Below, piece after piece: positions 7,621 through 15,693 of a DNA stretch of 34,085 nt. The position numbers and the translations under genes were made by a program. Source of the DNA: Collinsella sp. (GTDB lineage Bacteria; Actinomycetota; Coriobacteriia; Coriobacteriales; Coriobacteriaceae); the NCBI GenBank assembly GCA_019414445.1, contig DXMA01000024.1:1-34085 (forward strand). The letters are read 5' to 3'. The notes beneath the pieces were generated by a model that saw nothing but the letters and a program-made list of their open reading frames with translations, was not told the origin of the DNA and searched no databases. Position 1 is the stretch's first letter. Each line of letters begins with the position of its first letter.

Positions 7621-8502
7621 ATGAGCAATTGGCTTAAGCTCGAGGGCGATGTCTGCGCCGTGACTGGCGCGCTCGGCGGTATGGGCGTCGAGATTTGCCG
7701 CGAGTTCGCCCGCAACGGCGCCAACGTCGTCCTGCTCGACCTGGACGAGGAGAAGGTCAAGGCCGCTGCCGCCGACCTCGCTGCCGAGTTTGGCATCCAC
7801 GCCGAGGGTTACAAGATGAACGCCACCGACGAGGCCGAGGTTCAGGCCGCCGTCGACGCCACCATCGCCAACTTCGGCCGCGTCGACGTCCTCGTCAACA
7901 CCGCCGGCATCCTGCGCTTCGCAGCTATGGAAGACCTGCCGCTGAGCGACTGGGAGCAGGTGCTCAACGTCAACCTCACCGGTCACTTCATCACCTCGCA
8001 GCGCTTTGGTCGCGAGATGATCAAGGCCGGCCAGGGCCGCCTGGTGCACATCTCGACCGTCGCCAGCCACTCCCCCGAGACGTTCTCGGGCGTGTACAGC
8101 TCCACCAAGGCCGGCGTCAACATGATGTCCAAGATGCTCGCCGCCGAGTGGGGCCCCTACGGCGTCCGCTCCAACTGCGTCGAGCCCTGCTTCGTTAAGA
8201 CCCCGATGTCGGCCAACTTCTACGCCGACCCCGAGGTCGAAAAGAGCCGCAGCCGTCTCATCGCCACGCGCCGCATCGGCGAGGTCAGCGATATCGCCAA
8301 CGCCGTCATGTTCCTGGCGTCCAAGCGCTCGGACTTTACCACCGGCGACGCCATCAAGGTCGACGGCGGCTTCTCCAACATGATGGGCGACCTCACCGCC
8401 AAGCCCGGCGGCCGTCGCGCCTATGCCGACAACTACCTCAAGAACAAGGGTGTCGAGCTCTGGTCCGATGAGTCCGGCGTCGCAAAGCCAACTGACCAGT
8501 AA
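7621..8502 (+). CDS. SDR family NAD(P)-dependent oxidoreductase
   Basis: Classical short-chain dehydrogenase, 293 residues, longer than the usual 250 because of a C-terminal tail of about 35 residues. The cofactor loop is VTGALGGMG (TGxxxGxG, about residues 18-26), and LLDLDEE at the end of strand 2 has an Asp that favours NAD(H). NTAG, the active-site Asn (LNVNLTGHF), Ser (HISTVAS) and Tyr/Lys (YSSTK) are all present, so the enzyme should be active. The start at 7621 has AAGGGA upstream. The in-frame upstream start at 7582 lacks support. It is first in an operon with an MFS carrier and a Gfo/Idh/MocA dehydrogenase, which suggests oxidation of an imported polyol, sugar or hydroxy acid. The substrate is unknown. 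Confidence 0.9.
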   Translation: MSNWLKLEGDVCAVTGALGGMGVEICREFARNGANVVLLDLDEEKVKAAAADLAAEFGIHAEGYKMNATDEAEVQAAVDATIANFGRVDVLVNTAGILRFAAMEDLPLSDWEQVLNVNLTGHFITSQRFGREMIKAGQGRLVHISTVASHSPETFSGVYSSTKAGVNMMSKMLAAEWGPYGVRSNCVEPCFVKTPMSANFYADPEVEKSRSRLIATRRIGEVSDIANAVMFLASKRSDFTTGDAIKVDGGFSNMMGDLTAKPGGRRAYADNYLKNKGVELWSDESGVAKPTDQ

Positions 8503-8568
8503 ACCAACCTGACAGGGAGGCCCCGCGGACACGCCCGCTCCTCCCCCGTATCGATGAGAAAGAATCCA

Positions 8569-9825
8569 ATGGCTTCCACCAACTCCAACAAGGGTCGCGC
8601 CGTCGTGCTTTCCGCCGCGTGCGTCACCATGTTCTTCATCAGCTCCATCGCGCTGTATTCCGTCGTGAGCAAGAATCTGCTCGCCGTCTATCCCGAGTGG
8701 TCGAGCGCCCTTACCTGGGCCTTCCCGGTCTTTCAGACCATCATGGCCGTGACGGGCATCTTCGCCGGCCGCATCTCCGACAAGATCGGTCCGCGCAACG
8801 TCGTGATCGCCGCCGCCGTGTGCTACGGCGTGGGCTGGTTCATGTCCGGCACCGTCACCGAGCCATGGCAGTTCTACCTGTGGTTCTCGCTCGTCGCCGC
8901 CATCGGCAACGGCTTGGGCTACAACCCGGCGCTCACCACCGGCCAAAAGTGGTTCATCGACAAGAAGGGTCTCGCCTCCGGCATCACCCTGGCCGCTTCG
9001 ACCGCCGGCCCCGCCGTGCTGTCCCCGGTGCTCGCCTCGCTGCTCATCCCGAACCTGGGCATCTTTGGCGCCCTCAAGGCGCTCGGCGTCATCTTCTTTG
9101 TGACGATCGCCGCCTCCGCCCTGTTCCTGAAGGCCCCCGAGGCCGGTTGGCTGCCCGAGGGCTTCGAGGCCCCCAAGGGCGGCGCGCACGCCGGCACCTT
9201 CGGTGACCTCACCCCGGGCGAGATGGTCAAGACCCCGCGCTTCTGGGTCCTCATCGTCACCTTCGCCTTTGCCGCCACCGCGGGCACCCTGCTCGTGGGC
9301 AAGGTTGCCTCCATCGCCGCCGTTCAGCTCTTCGCCGACCCCACGAGCGCCGCGGCCGTCGCCCTCGGCGGTGTGGTGGTCTCCGTCAACACCTGCGCCA
9401 ACCTGGTTGGCCGTCTGTCCTTTGGCCAGATCATCGACAAGCTCGGCGCCTACAAGTCGCTGCTCATCAGCCTTGTCGTCACCATCGTCGCCCTCGTCAT
9501 CATGTCGATGAGCTTTACGCAGAGCATGTTCTTTGTGGCGCTCGCCCTGCTCGGCTTTAGCTTTGGCGCCCTGCTCGTCATCTACCCGCCGCTCACCGGT
9601 GGTGCCTTCGGTACCAGCAACATCGGTGTCAACTACGGCATCATGTTTTTAGGCTATGCCGCTTCCACCTGGATCAGCCAGCCCATCACCGCCGTGCTGT
9701 ATCACGCCGAGGCCGGCAGCGCCGCCTACCAGCAGTCCTTCTACGGCGCCATTGTGATCGCCGCCATCGCCGTCGTGCTCACCGTCTACATGATGGTCTC
9801 CGACAGCAAGAAGAAGTCCGCCTAG
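8569..9825 (+). CDS. MFS transporter, OFA (oxalate/formate antiporter) type
   Basis: Twelve-helix major facilitator of 418 residues in the plasma membrane. It shows the inter-helix motif GRISDKIGPRNVV between helices 2 and 3 and the phrase NGLGYNPALTTGQKWFIDKKG, typical of OxlT-like carriers (the GxxYxPxxxxxxxWFPDKRG pattern). The second half repeats the motif as GRLSFGQIIDKLG. OFA members carry small carboxylates such as oxalate or formate, and many relatives have unknown substrates. I chose ATG 8569 because homologous carriers begin at this MAST-type start. The alternative ATG 8554 adds five residues, and neither start has a strong ribosome-binding site. It lies 66 nt after the SDR gene and 69 nt before the Gfo/Idh gene. 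Confidence 0.88.
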   Translation: MASTNSNKGRAVVLSAACVTMFFISSIALYSVVSKNLLAVYPEWSSALTWAFPVFQTIMAVTGIFAGRISDKIGPRNVVIAAAVCYGVGWFMSGTVTEPWQFYLWFSLVAAIGNGLGYNPALTTGQKWFIDKKGLASGITLAASTAGPAVLSPVLASLLIPNLGIFGALKALGVIFFVTIAASALFLKAPEAGWLPEGFEAPKGGAHAGTFGDLTPGEMVKTPRFWVLIVTFAFAATAGTLLVGKVASIAAVQLFADPTSAAAVALGGVVVSVNTCANLVGRLSFGQIIDKLGAYKSLLISLVVTIVALVIMSMSFTQSMFFVALALLGFSFGALLVIYPPLTGGAFGTSNIGVNYGIMFLGYAASTWISQPITAVLYHAEAGSAAYQQSFYGAIVIAAIAVVLTVYMMVSDSKKKSA

Positions 9826-9835
9826 TTTTACCGCT

Positions 9836-9862
9836 GCGACAAAGGGACAGCCCCTTTGTCGC
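9836..9862. repeat. ACAAAGGG-type intercistronic hairpin
   Basis: GCGACAAAGGG pairs with CCCTTTGTCGC around a short loop. The same stem logic appears at 24401-24435 (GAATGTGACAAAGGG) and in the hairpin interrupted by the IS element (AAACCACCACAAAGG). It lies inside an operon between the MFS and Gfo/Idh genes and lacks a long T-run, so it is more likely a repeat or an mRNA-stability element than a full terminator. Confidence 0.75.
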
Positions 9863-9894
9863 ATTCCACCGGTCACCAGTATTAAGGAGTCGAA

Positions 9895-10935
9895 ATGTCT
9901 GAGCTCAACCCCGTCCGCATTGCCGTTATCGGCGCCGGCGCCATGGGCCGCAACCACATCCGCTTTGTCACCGAGGAGCCCGAGGCCGAGCTCGTCGCCA
10001 TCGCCGACGCCTTTGAGGGCGCCCGCGCCACGGCAGAGGCCGCCGGCGTACCGTTTTACACCGATCCCGCCCAGATGATGGACGAGGTCAAACCCGAGGC
10101 CGTCATTATCGCCACCCCCAACGACCTGCACCTGGGCGTTGCCCGCGAGGCTGTGAAGCGCAATATCGTGCCGTTGGTCGAAAAGCCGATCTCCAACGAC
10201 CTGGAAGATGCCCAGGCCTTCGCCGCCGAGGCCGAGACCGCCGGCGTGCCCGTACTCGTGGGCCAGCACCGTCGCCACAACCCCTTCGTCAACAAGGCCA
10301 AAGAGATCATCGAGTCCGGCGAGCTGGGCAAGCTCACCGTGTCGAGCTTCCACTACATGATCTATAAGAATGACGAGTACTTCGATGTCGAGTGGCGCCG
10401 CAAGAAGGGTGCCGGTCCGATCCTTGTCAACCTGGTGCACGACGTCGACCTACTCCGTTACCTGCTGGGCGAGCCCGTTGCCGTCCAGGGCATGCAGTCC
10501 AGCGCCGCCCGCGGTTTTGAGACTGAGGACTCCGCCGTGGTCAACGTCCGTTTTGCCGATGGCGCGCTTGCGAGCATGACCATCTCCGACGCCACCGCCA
10601 GCCCCTGGAACTGGGAGGCAACCGCTCGCGAGGATCCGCAGTATCGCCCCTTCGACGCCGACGCCTACTTTATCGGCGGTACCCTGGGCGCCCTGTCGCT
10701 GCCCCGCCTGCACCAGTTCTCCTACGACGGCGCCTCCAACTGGCACAAGCCGCTGCAGATGGAGATTCCGGCCGTCGACCCAGCGCTGCCGCACAAGATG
10801 CAGCTCAAGCACTTTGTGAAGGTTGTCCGCCGTGAGGTCGAGCCCGTCGTGACCCCCGCCGACAACGTCAAGACGCTCACGCTTCTCAACGCCATCAAGG
10901 AGGCCGCCGAAACCGGCCAGCTCGTCGAGCTGTAA
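9895..10935 (+). CDS. Gfo/Idh/MocA family oxidoreductase
   Basis: NAD(P)-dependent dehydrogenase of 346 residues. The N-terminal Rossmann domain has GAGAMGRNH (about 12-20). The family signature VEKPISND (about 96-103) has the Glu-Lys-Pro that contacts cofactor and substrate. The C-terminal domain carries GAGPILVNLVHDVDLLRYLL, where the His-Asp pair is the usual catalytic region. AAGGAG about 7 nt before the ATG supports the start. As third gene of the SDR-MFS operon it probably performs a second oxidation or epimerisation of the imported compound. Family members act on inositol, glucose-6-phosphate derivatives and other sugars, and nothing here fixes the substrate. A terminator follows at 11008. 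Confidence 0.92.
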   Translation: MSELNPVRIAVIGAGAMGRNHIRFVTEEPEAELVAIADAFEGARATAEAAGVPFYTDPAQMMDEVKPEAVIIATPNDLHLGVAREAVKRNIVPLVEKPISNDLEDAQAFAAEAETAGVPVLVGQHRRHNPFVNKAKEIIESGELGKLTVSSFHYMIYKNDEYFDVEWRRKKGAGPILVNLVHDVDLLRYLLGEPVAVQGMQSSAARGFETEDSAVVNVRFADGALASMTISDATASPWNWEATAREDPQYRPFDADAYFIGGTLGALSLPRLHQFSYDGASNWHKPLQMEIPAVDPALPHKMQLKHFVKVVRREVEPVVTPADNVKTLTLLNAIKEAAETGQLVEL

Positions 10936-11007
10936 CGCCTTAAGAGCGGCCGCGGCAAAACCCCATGCCGAGCCCCTCGGTCCGCCACCAACAAGCCCCT
11001 CTTCTTT

Positions 11008-11044
11008 GCCCCGCGAGCAGCCTCCTGTCCGCGGGGCATTTTGC
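11008..11044 (+). terminator. Terminator of the SDR-MFS-Gfo operon
   Basis: GCCCCGCG (11008-11015) pairs with CGCGGGGC (11030-11037) and is followed by ATTTTGC. The stem is strong but the T-tail short. It lies 73 nt after the Gfo/Idh stop. I see nothing else in 10936-11117. Confidence 0.7.
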
Positions 11045-11117
11045 TACCTTGCCGACGATTTTTCTGGGGCGGGGGCCTTTTTGCACCTCGGCTTGATTCG
11101 TCCGCTACGAAATGGGG

Positions 11118-11249
11118 CTATCTACTACGTTTAACCGATCGCCCTCAACCGTGCCAAATTTCGCGAAGTAAAAACCGCAGGTAGACAGCTTGCGTATTCT
11201 CGGAAAACCGGGGGATGGTCGACCCATACGGTTCAAACGTAGTAGATAG
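11118..11249. repeat. Inverted-repeat element, family B copy 2
   Basis: Left arm 11118-11137 (CTATCTACTACGTTTAACCG) pairs with right arm 11229-11249 with a single one-base bulge. The interior 11170-11192 is identical over 23 nt to 1528-1550. The arms share CTAT and TACTACG with copy 1 but differ elsewhere, while remaining self-complementary within this copy. The element lies about 96 nt before the tex start and could form part of its 5' leader. Confidence 0.8.
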
Positions 11250-11345
11250 GTCGTTTTCGTGGCGCGGGCCCAAAACAGTCTTTTGGGACGGGTGGTATCC
11301 TTGGTAGCCCTGTGCTGCAAACGCACCTCAAACGCAAGGAGTTTC

Positions 11346-13493
11346 ATGGATCTTATCGGTCAGCTCGCCCGCGAGCTCAACCTTAAAGCCGCCAACATCG
11401 AGGCGGCCGTCAAGCTCATCGACGAGGGCAACACCATTCCCTTTATCTCGCGCTACCGCAAGGAGGCCACAGGCGGCATGGACGACGTCGCCCTGCGCGC
11501 GCTCGACGAGCGCCTGTCCTACCTGCGCAATCTTGAGCAGCGTAAAGAGGACGTCATCCTGCTTATCGACGCCCTGGGCAAACTCACGCCCGAACTCGAG
11601 CAGCAGATTCGCGAGGCCACGCAGCTGCAGCGTGTCGAGGACCTCTACAAGCCCTACCGCAAAAAGCGCATGACCCGCGCGCAGAAGGCCCGCGAGGCGG
11701 GTCTGGAGCCGCTCGCCAACATGATCATTATGCAGGCCTCGGCCAAGGGCAGCGCGCTCGACGCCGCTGCGGCATACGTCAACGAGGAGGCCGGCTTCGA
11801 CACGCCCGAGAAGGCGCTCGCCGGCGCCGCCGACATCGTGGCCGAGACGGTGGCCGAAGACCCCGAGAACGTCGCCGACCTGCGCGCCTTTACGCAAAAC
11901 ACCGCCGATATCGTCGTCGAGGCCACCGACCCCGCCGAGAAGACCCCCTACGAGCCGTACTACAGCTATGACGAGCCACTGCGCCGTATACCCAACCACC
12001 GCGTGCTGGCTATCGACCGCGGTGAGCGCGAGGGCAAGCTCCGCGTGCGCGTGAACGTCGACGGCGCTGCCGCCACGGCACGCCTCGGCAGCCGTTGGCC
12101 CCGACGCCAGGGCGTCTTCGCGCCTGTTTTTGATGCCGCCATCGCCGACGGCTACAAGCGCCTGATGGCCCCCTCGCTGGAGCGCGAGGCCCGCGCCAAA
12201 CTCACCGTTCGCGCCCAGACCGAGGCCATCAACGTCTTTGCCAAGAATCTCGAGGGGCTGCTCTCGGCACGCCCCGTGCGCGGTGCCCGCGTGCTCGCGC
12301 TCGATCCGGGCTACCGTACCGGCTGCAAGGTCGCCGTCATGGACGAGACCGGCAAGCTACTCGACCACGGCGTGGTCTACCCCACCAAGCCGCGCCACGA
12401 CGTCGCCGGCACCAAGCGCGAGCTCGCCCGCCTCGTCAAGAAGGACGGCGTCAACACCATCGTCATCGGCAACGGCACTGCCAGCCGCGAGACCGAGGAA
12501 GTCGTCTCGGAGTTCATCGCCGAGCAGGCGCCCAGCCTTCGCTACACCATCGTCAACGAAGCCGGCGCGTCGGTGTACTCCGCCTCCGAGCTCGCCAGTC
12601 AGGAATACCCCGACCTGGACGTCACCGTTCGTGGCGCCATGAGCCTGGGTCGCCGCCTGCAGGACCCGCTGGCAGAGCTCGTTAAGATTCCGCCCCAGTC
12701 CATCGGCGTGGGCCAGTACCAGCACGACCTTGACCAGACCGAGCTTTCGCGCACCCTGGGCCACGTGGTGGAAGACGTCGTCAACCGTGTGGGCGTCGAC
12801 GTCAACACCGCGAGCGCGAGCCTGCTGGGATACGTATCGGGCATCACGCCAAGCGTGGCCAAGAACATCGTGGCCTACCGCGAGGAAAACGGTGCCTTTA
12901 CCGATCGCCGCCAGCTTAAGAAGGTCCCCAAACTGGGACCCAAGGCATATCTCAACGCCGCGGGCTTCCTGCGCATCAGCGGCGGCAAGAACCCACTCGA
13001 CGCGACGAGCGTCCACCCCGAGAGCTACGAGGTGGCCACGTCCGTCCTGGAACGCGCAGGCGTTAAAGCCAGCGAGCTCAGCCGCGGCGGCGTGCCCGAC
13101 ATTGAGCGCCGTCTGGGCAGCATCTCGGCGCTGGCAAGCGACCTGGACTGCGGCACCCTGACGCTCATCGACATTGTCAACGAGCTCAAGAAGCCCGGTC
13201 GCGACCCACGCGACGACGCGCCCGAGGTGGTCTTTAGCCGCTCGGCACTTTCCATCGACGACCTGGAGCCCGGCATGGAACTCAAGGGCACGGTGCGCAA
13301 CGTCGTCGACTTTGGTGCCTTCGTCGACGTGGGCGTGCACCAAGACGGCCTCGTACACATCTCCAAGCTGGCCAACCGCTTTGTCAAGCACCCGAGCGAC
13401 GTGGTACGCGTCGGCGACACGGTAAAGGTGTGGGTGGAAAAGGTCGATCGCGACCGCAAGAAGATCTCGCTCACCATGGTGCAGGGGAAGTAG
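11346..13493 (+). CDS. tex: Tex family RNA-binding transcription accessory protein
   Basis: Cytoplasmic nucleic-acid-binding protein of 715 residues, the usual Tex length being about 720-780. The N-terminal helical region has the family phrases NTIPFISRYRKEATGGMDD and DLYKPYRKKRMTRAQKA. The middle is a YqgF/RNase-H-like domain (RVLALDPGYRTGCKVAVMDE, about 315-335). Helix-hairpin-helix segments follow (GYVSGITPSVAKNIVAYREE, KVPKLGPKAYLNAAGFLRI). A C-terminal S1 domain (GMELKGTVRNVVDFGAFVDV through KKISLTM, about 645-710) completes the order. AAGGAG just before the ATG supports this start. The longer frame from 11259 is unsupported. Tex is linked to transcription and stress tolerance, with the exact activity unsettled. 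Confidence 0.96.
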   Translation: MDLIGQLARELNLKAANIEAAVKLIDEGNTIPFISRYRKEATGGMDDVALRALDERLSYLRNLEQRKEDVILLIDALGKLTPELEQQIREATQLQRVEDLYKPYRKKRMTRAQKAREAGLEPLANMIIMQASAKGSALDAAAAYVNEEAGFDTPEKALAGAADIVAETVAEDPENVADLRAFTQNTADIVVEATDPAEKTPYEPYYSYDEPLRRIPNHRVLAIDRGEREGKLRVRVNVDGAAATARLGSRWPRRQGVFAPVFDAAIADGYKRLMAPSLEREARAKLTVRAQTEAINVFAKNLEGLLSARPVRGARVLALDPGYRTGCKVAVMDETGKLLDHGVVYPTKPRHDVAGTKRELARLVKKDGVNTIVIGNGTASRETEEVVSEFIAEQAPSLRYTIVNEAGASVYSASELASQEYPDLDVTVRGAMSLGRRLQDPLAELVKIPPQSIGVGQYQHDLDQTELSRTLGHVVEDVVNRVGVDVNTASASLLGYVSGITPSVAKNIVAYREENGAFTDRRQLKKVPKLGPKAYLNAAGFLRISGGKNPLDATSVHPESYEVATSVLERAGVKASELSRGGVPDIERRLGSISALASDLDCGTLTLIDIVNELKKPGRDPRDDAPEVVFSRSALSIDDLEPGMELKGTVRNVVDFGAFVDVGVHQDGLVHISKLANRFVKHPSDVVRVGDTVKVWVEKVDRDRKKISLTMVQGK

Positions 13494-13508
13494 ACCACCT
13501 AAAGCAAG

Positions 13509-13714
13509 GGTACCCCCTACAGCGGCGTGCAAAATCGCGAGTATTCTGCAATTTCTGCCGCTCCGAACGCCCCTCAGAGGCAATATAGTCAAAAACAGCC
13601 CCCGTTTTAGCATCATCAGAGCCAAAACGGGGGCTGTTCCGTGCTTCAACCAGTTGGTAAAAACCTTTACCTTGCTGAATATTCTCAATTTTGCACGGCG
13701 CAGGCGGGGGTACC
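13509..13714. repeat. Palindromic element with 43-nt imperfect arms and an inner terminator-like stem
   Basis: Left arm 13509-13551 (begins GGTACCCCCTACAGCGGCGT) pairs imperfectly with right arm 13672-13714. Inside is a perfect 15-bp stem, AACAGCCCCCGTTTT (13594-13608) with AAAACGGGGGCTGTT (13624-13638), which could end transcription of tex and, from the other side, the minus-strand genes. The size and terminal inverted repeats resemble a MITE. Confidence 0.75.
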
Positions 13715-13721
13715 TTTGTCC

Positions 13722-13893
13722 ACGGCAGGATATGGAAGCCAATCACCAACCTACTTGTAAGCTCGTGTCGGCAGCCCCGGCCTTTCCTTTGCCTAGCGCG
13801 ACCCTCGCGAAGCGCGTGAGCGATAGGGAAAGGAAAGGCCGGGGCGAACAACCCGCGGCGCAGCCAGTGTTCGCGTTACGGCAGGATATGGAA
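13722..13893. repeat. 16-bp direct repeats flanking a palindrome at the aldolase 3' end
   Basis: ACGGCAGGATATGGAA occurs at 13722-13737 and at 13878-13893, the second copy being the last codons of the minus-strand aldolase gene (FHILP region). Between them lies a palindrome, CCCCGGCCTTTCCTTT (13775-13790) with AAAGGAAAGGCCGGGG (13829-13844), 16 bp perfect. This looks like an insertion that duplicated the 3' end of the gene, or a small tandem duplication. The palindrome may serve as the gene's terminator. Confidence 0.75.
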
Positions 13894-14580
13894 ACCGAGC
13901 GAGGCGATATCCTTGGCAAAGCCGCGCACGGTGTCGAGCGAGACCTCGTACGGATCACGGCCGATGTTCTTGCGCTTGGCCAGGATGCTGTTGGGCACCG
14001 TGATGACCTGGCAACCGCAGGCTTCGGCCTGGTAGATGTTGATGAGCTCACGCGTGGACGCCCACAGGACCTCGCAGTTGGGCTTGGCGGCGGCCTTCTT
14101 GACCGACTCCGTCATAAACGGAATGGGGTCGACGCCGGTATCGGCGATACGGCCGGCAAAGAGCGAGATGATGGACGGCGTCTCGGCGTCAACGGCCTCG
14201 ACCATCTCGTCGACCTGCTCGGGCGTAAAGATGGTGGTGACGTTAACCTTGATGCCGTCGGCCGAAAGCTTGCGGACCAGCTCGGCGGTGGACTCGCCCT
14301 TGGTGGTCACGCACGGAATCTTGACGTAGACGTTCTCGGCCCAGGTGGCGATCTCGCGAGCCTCGACCTCCATGGTCTCGACGTCGTCGGCAAAGACCTC
14401 AAACGACACAGACACATCGGTGATGTGGGCCAGGACCTCCTTGGCAAACGCGCGGTAATCCGTCACGCCGCCCTTCTTCATAAGGGACGGGTTGGTCGTG
14501 AAACCCTGAACGTTGCCGTTCTCGTACATGTCGAGCATGCCCTCGAGGTTTGCACCGTCAGCGAACACCTTGATTGCCAT
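13876..14580 (-). CDS. Transaldolase / fructose-6-phosphate aldolase-like protein
   Basis: Small class I aldolase of 234 residues, the size of the FSA/TalC group and shorter than classical transaldolase. It has an (alpha/beta)8 barrel with FADGANLEGM at strand 1 and GFTTNPSLMKKGG, the family's TTNPSL motif (about 35-45). VYVKIPCVTTKG carries the Schiff-base Lys, and VTTIFTPEQV and SLFAGRIADTGVDP are the later barrel strands. It transfers or cleaves a three-carbon dihydroxyacetone unit in pentose-phosphate-type metabolism. FSA and transaldolase activity cannot be separated by eye. The start is at 14580, with AAGGAA 8 nt upstream. The longer 242-residue frame has no site of its own. A partial copy of its 3' end occurs at 13722. 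Confidence 0.9.
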   Translation of the reverse strand: MAIKVFADGANLEGMLDMYENGNVQGFTTNPSLMKKGGVTDYRAFAKEVLAHITDVSVSFEVFADDVETMEVEAREIATWAENVYVKIPCVTTKGESTAELVRKLSADGIKVNVTTIFTPEQVDEMVEAVDAETPSIISLFAGRIADTGVDPIPFMTESVKKAAAKPNCEVLWASTRELINIYQAEACGCQVITVPNSILAKRKNIGRDPYEVSLDTVRGFAKDIASLGFHILP

Positions 14581-14720
14581 CTGCCTGATTCCTTTCGTTT
14601 GCACGCGGGCGTTGAACTGCTAAACACTTTACCTATGTTTATCAAGGCGTGAGCTGCGGGTTTTTATCTTCTCGGCGAACGGTATAAACGCTTTAGCGTT
14701 TTTGAGCACACCCTCCAGCG

Positions 14721-14762
14721 GCAAAACGATTTTGCAGGGCGGGCCGATTTGAACCGCCCGCC
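14721..14762 (-). terminator. Stem-loops after the HAD gene
   Basis: GGCGGGC (14738-14744) pairs with GCCCGCC (14756-14762) and is followed on the minus strand by a second small stem (GCAAAAC with GATTTTGC region) containing a TTTT. The position, about 30 nt after the HAD stop, fits a terminator, but the T-run is weak. Confidence 0.45.
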
Positions 14763-14790
14763 GCGGGTGAACGGTAATTGGCGGTTCCCG

Positions 14791-15618
14791 CTAGATCAAC
14801 CCAAAGTGACGCATCGCTGTGACGGTACCGTCGTGTGCGACATCGTCGGTCACGTAGTCGGCGAGTGCCTTGACCTCGGGCATGGCGTTGCCCATGGCCA
14901 CGGCCGTCTCGACCGCAGCGAGCATGCCCAGGTCGTTACCCGAATCGCCAAAGCCAAAGGTGCGCGCATTTCCCTCGCGGCCCAGATACGCCAGTGCTCG
15001 CGCCACGCCCACGCCCTTGTCAATGCCCTTGGGGCTCAGCTCGCGATTTTGACCACCGGTGTTGCACAGCTCAAACTCGCGATCGATAAAGCCGTCATCG
15101 CCGGCTACGCGAGCCAAACTGGGCACACTGAGGCATACCTTGCCCACGCGCAGACTGCCGTCGACGCGCATCTCCTCGGCGCTGTGCACCACAGAAGTGC
15201 CGATCAGAGACGACTGCTCAACGCCCACAGGCTCCAGCGCAAAGGTCGCAGCATTGGACTCGAAAAAAACCTCGATGCCGGCATCCACAACGCGACGCGC
15301 GAGCTCCGCGATAACGTCTTCGTCAAAGCAGTCCTCGTGTACCACACGGCCCTCGACCTCGAGCGTGGCACCCGCCATGGCAACGATGCCCGCGGGGTCA
15401 AGCGCACGCAGGCTATCGGCGATAAGCCACAGGGGGCGGCCCGTGCAGATAAATGCCTTGTGCCCCGCATCACGCAGTGCATGAAACGCCTCAACCACCG
15501 TCTGCGAGGGGCGAACCGCCGAAAAGTCCTTATCGGTCATATCGTCGGGATCGAACGACGTCAGCGTGCCGTCCACGTCAAAAAAGAGCACAGCGGGTTC
15601 GGGACACGCATCAATCAT
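14791..15618 (-). CDS. Cof-type HAD family hydrolase
   Basis: Haloacid-dehalogenase-type phosphatase of 275 residues, Cof/YbjI-like. Motif I FFDVDGTLTSF (about 12-22) has the nucleophile and acid Asp. Motif II is in FICTGRPLW, and motif IV GFGDSGNDLGML (about 218-229) binds Mg. A C2-type cap lies between. Such enzymes dephosphorylate sugar phosphates, phosphorylated cofactors or flavin precursors, and the substrate is not predictable. I start at 15618 because AAAGGAACCC lies directly upstream and the protein begins close to motif I. The 12-residue longer form is unlikely. It is divergent from the rRNA methyltransferase gene, with 75 nt between them. Confidence 0.9.
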   Translation of the reverse strand: MIDACPEPAVLFFDVDGTLTSFDPDDMTDKDFSAVRPSQTVVEAFHALRDAGHKAFICTGRPLWLIADSLRALDPAGIVAMAGATLEVEGRVVHEDCFDEDVIAELARRVVDAGIEVFFESNAATFALEPVGVEQSSLIGTSVVHSAEEMRVDGSLRVGKVCLSVPSLARVAGDDGFIDREFELCNTGGQNRELSPKGIDKGVGVARALAYLGREGNARTFGFGDSGNDLGMLAAVETAVAMGNAMPEVKALADYVTDDVAHDGTVTAMRHFGLI

Positions 15619-15660
15619 ATGGGTTCCTTTCGAGGATAAGGGCAAACGAAGCATCCATCA

Positions 15661-15666
15661 TATAAT
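15661..15666 (+). promoter_or_regulatory. Possible -10 box of the rlmKL-type gene
   Basis: A perfect TATAAT lies 28 nt before the ATG, in the short divergent gap. No good -35 box is visible 16-18 nt upstream. TATGAT on the opposite strand overlaps it and could be the -10 for the HAD gene. Confidence 0.5.
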
Positions 15667-15693
15667 GGAGCGACGCAACCAGAGAGGTCACCC

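Noticed and set aside
7216..9189. Open frame of 657 codons antisense to the SDR and MFS genes
   Set aside because: Low-complexity Gly/Asp/Val-rich shadow with no domain. The opposite strand encodes two recognisable enzymes.
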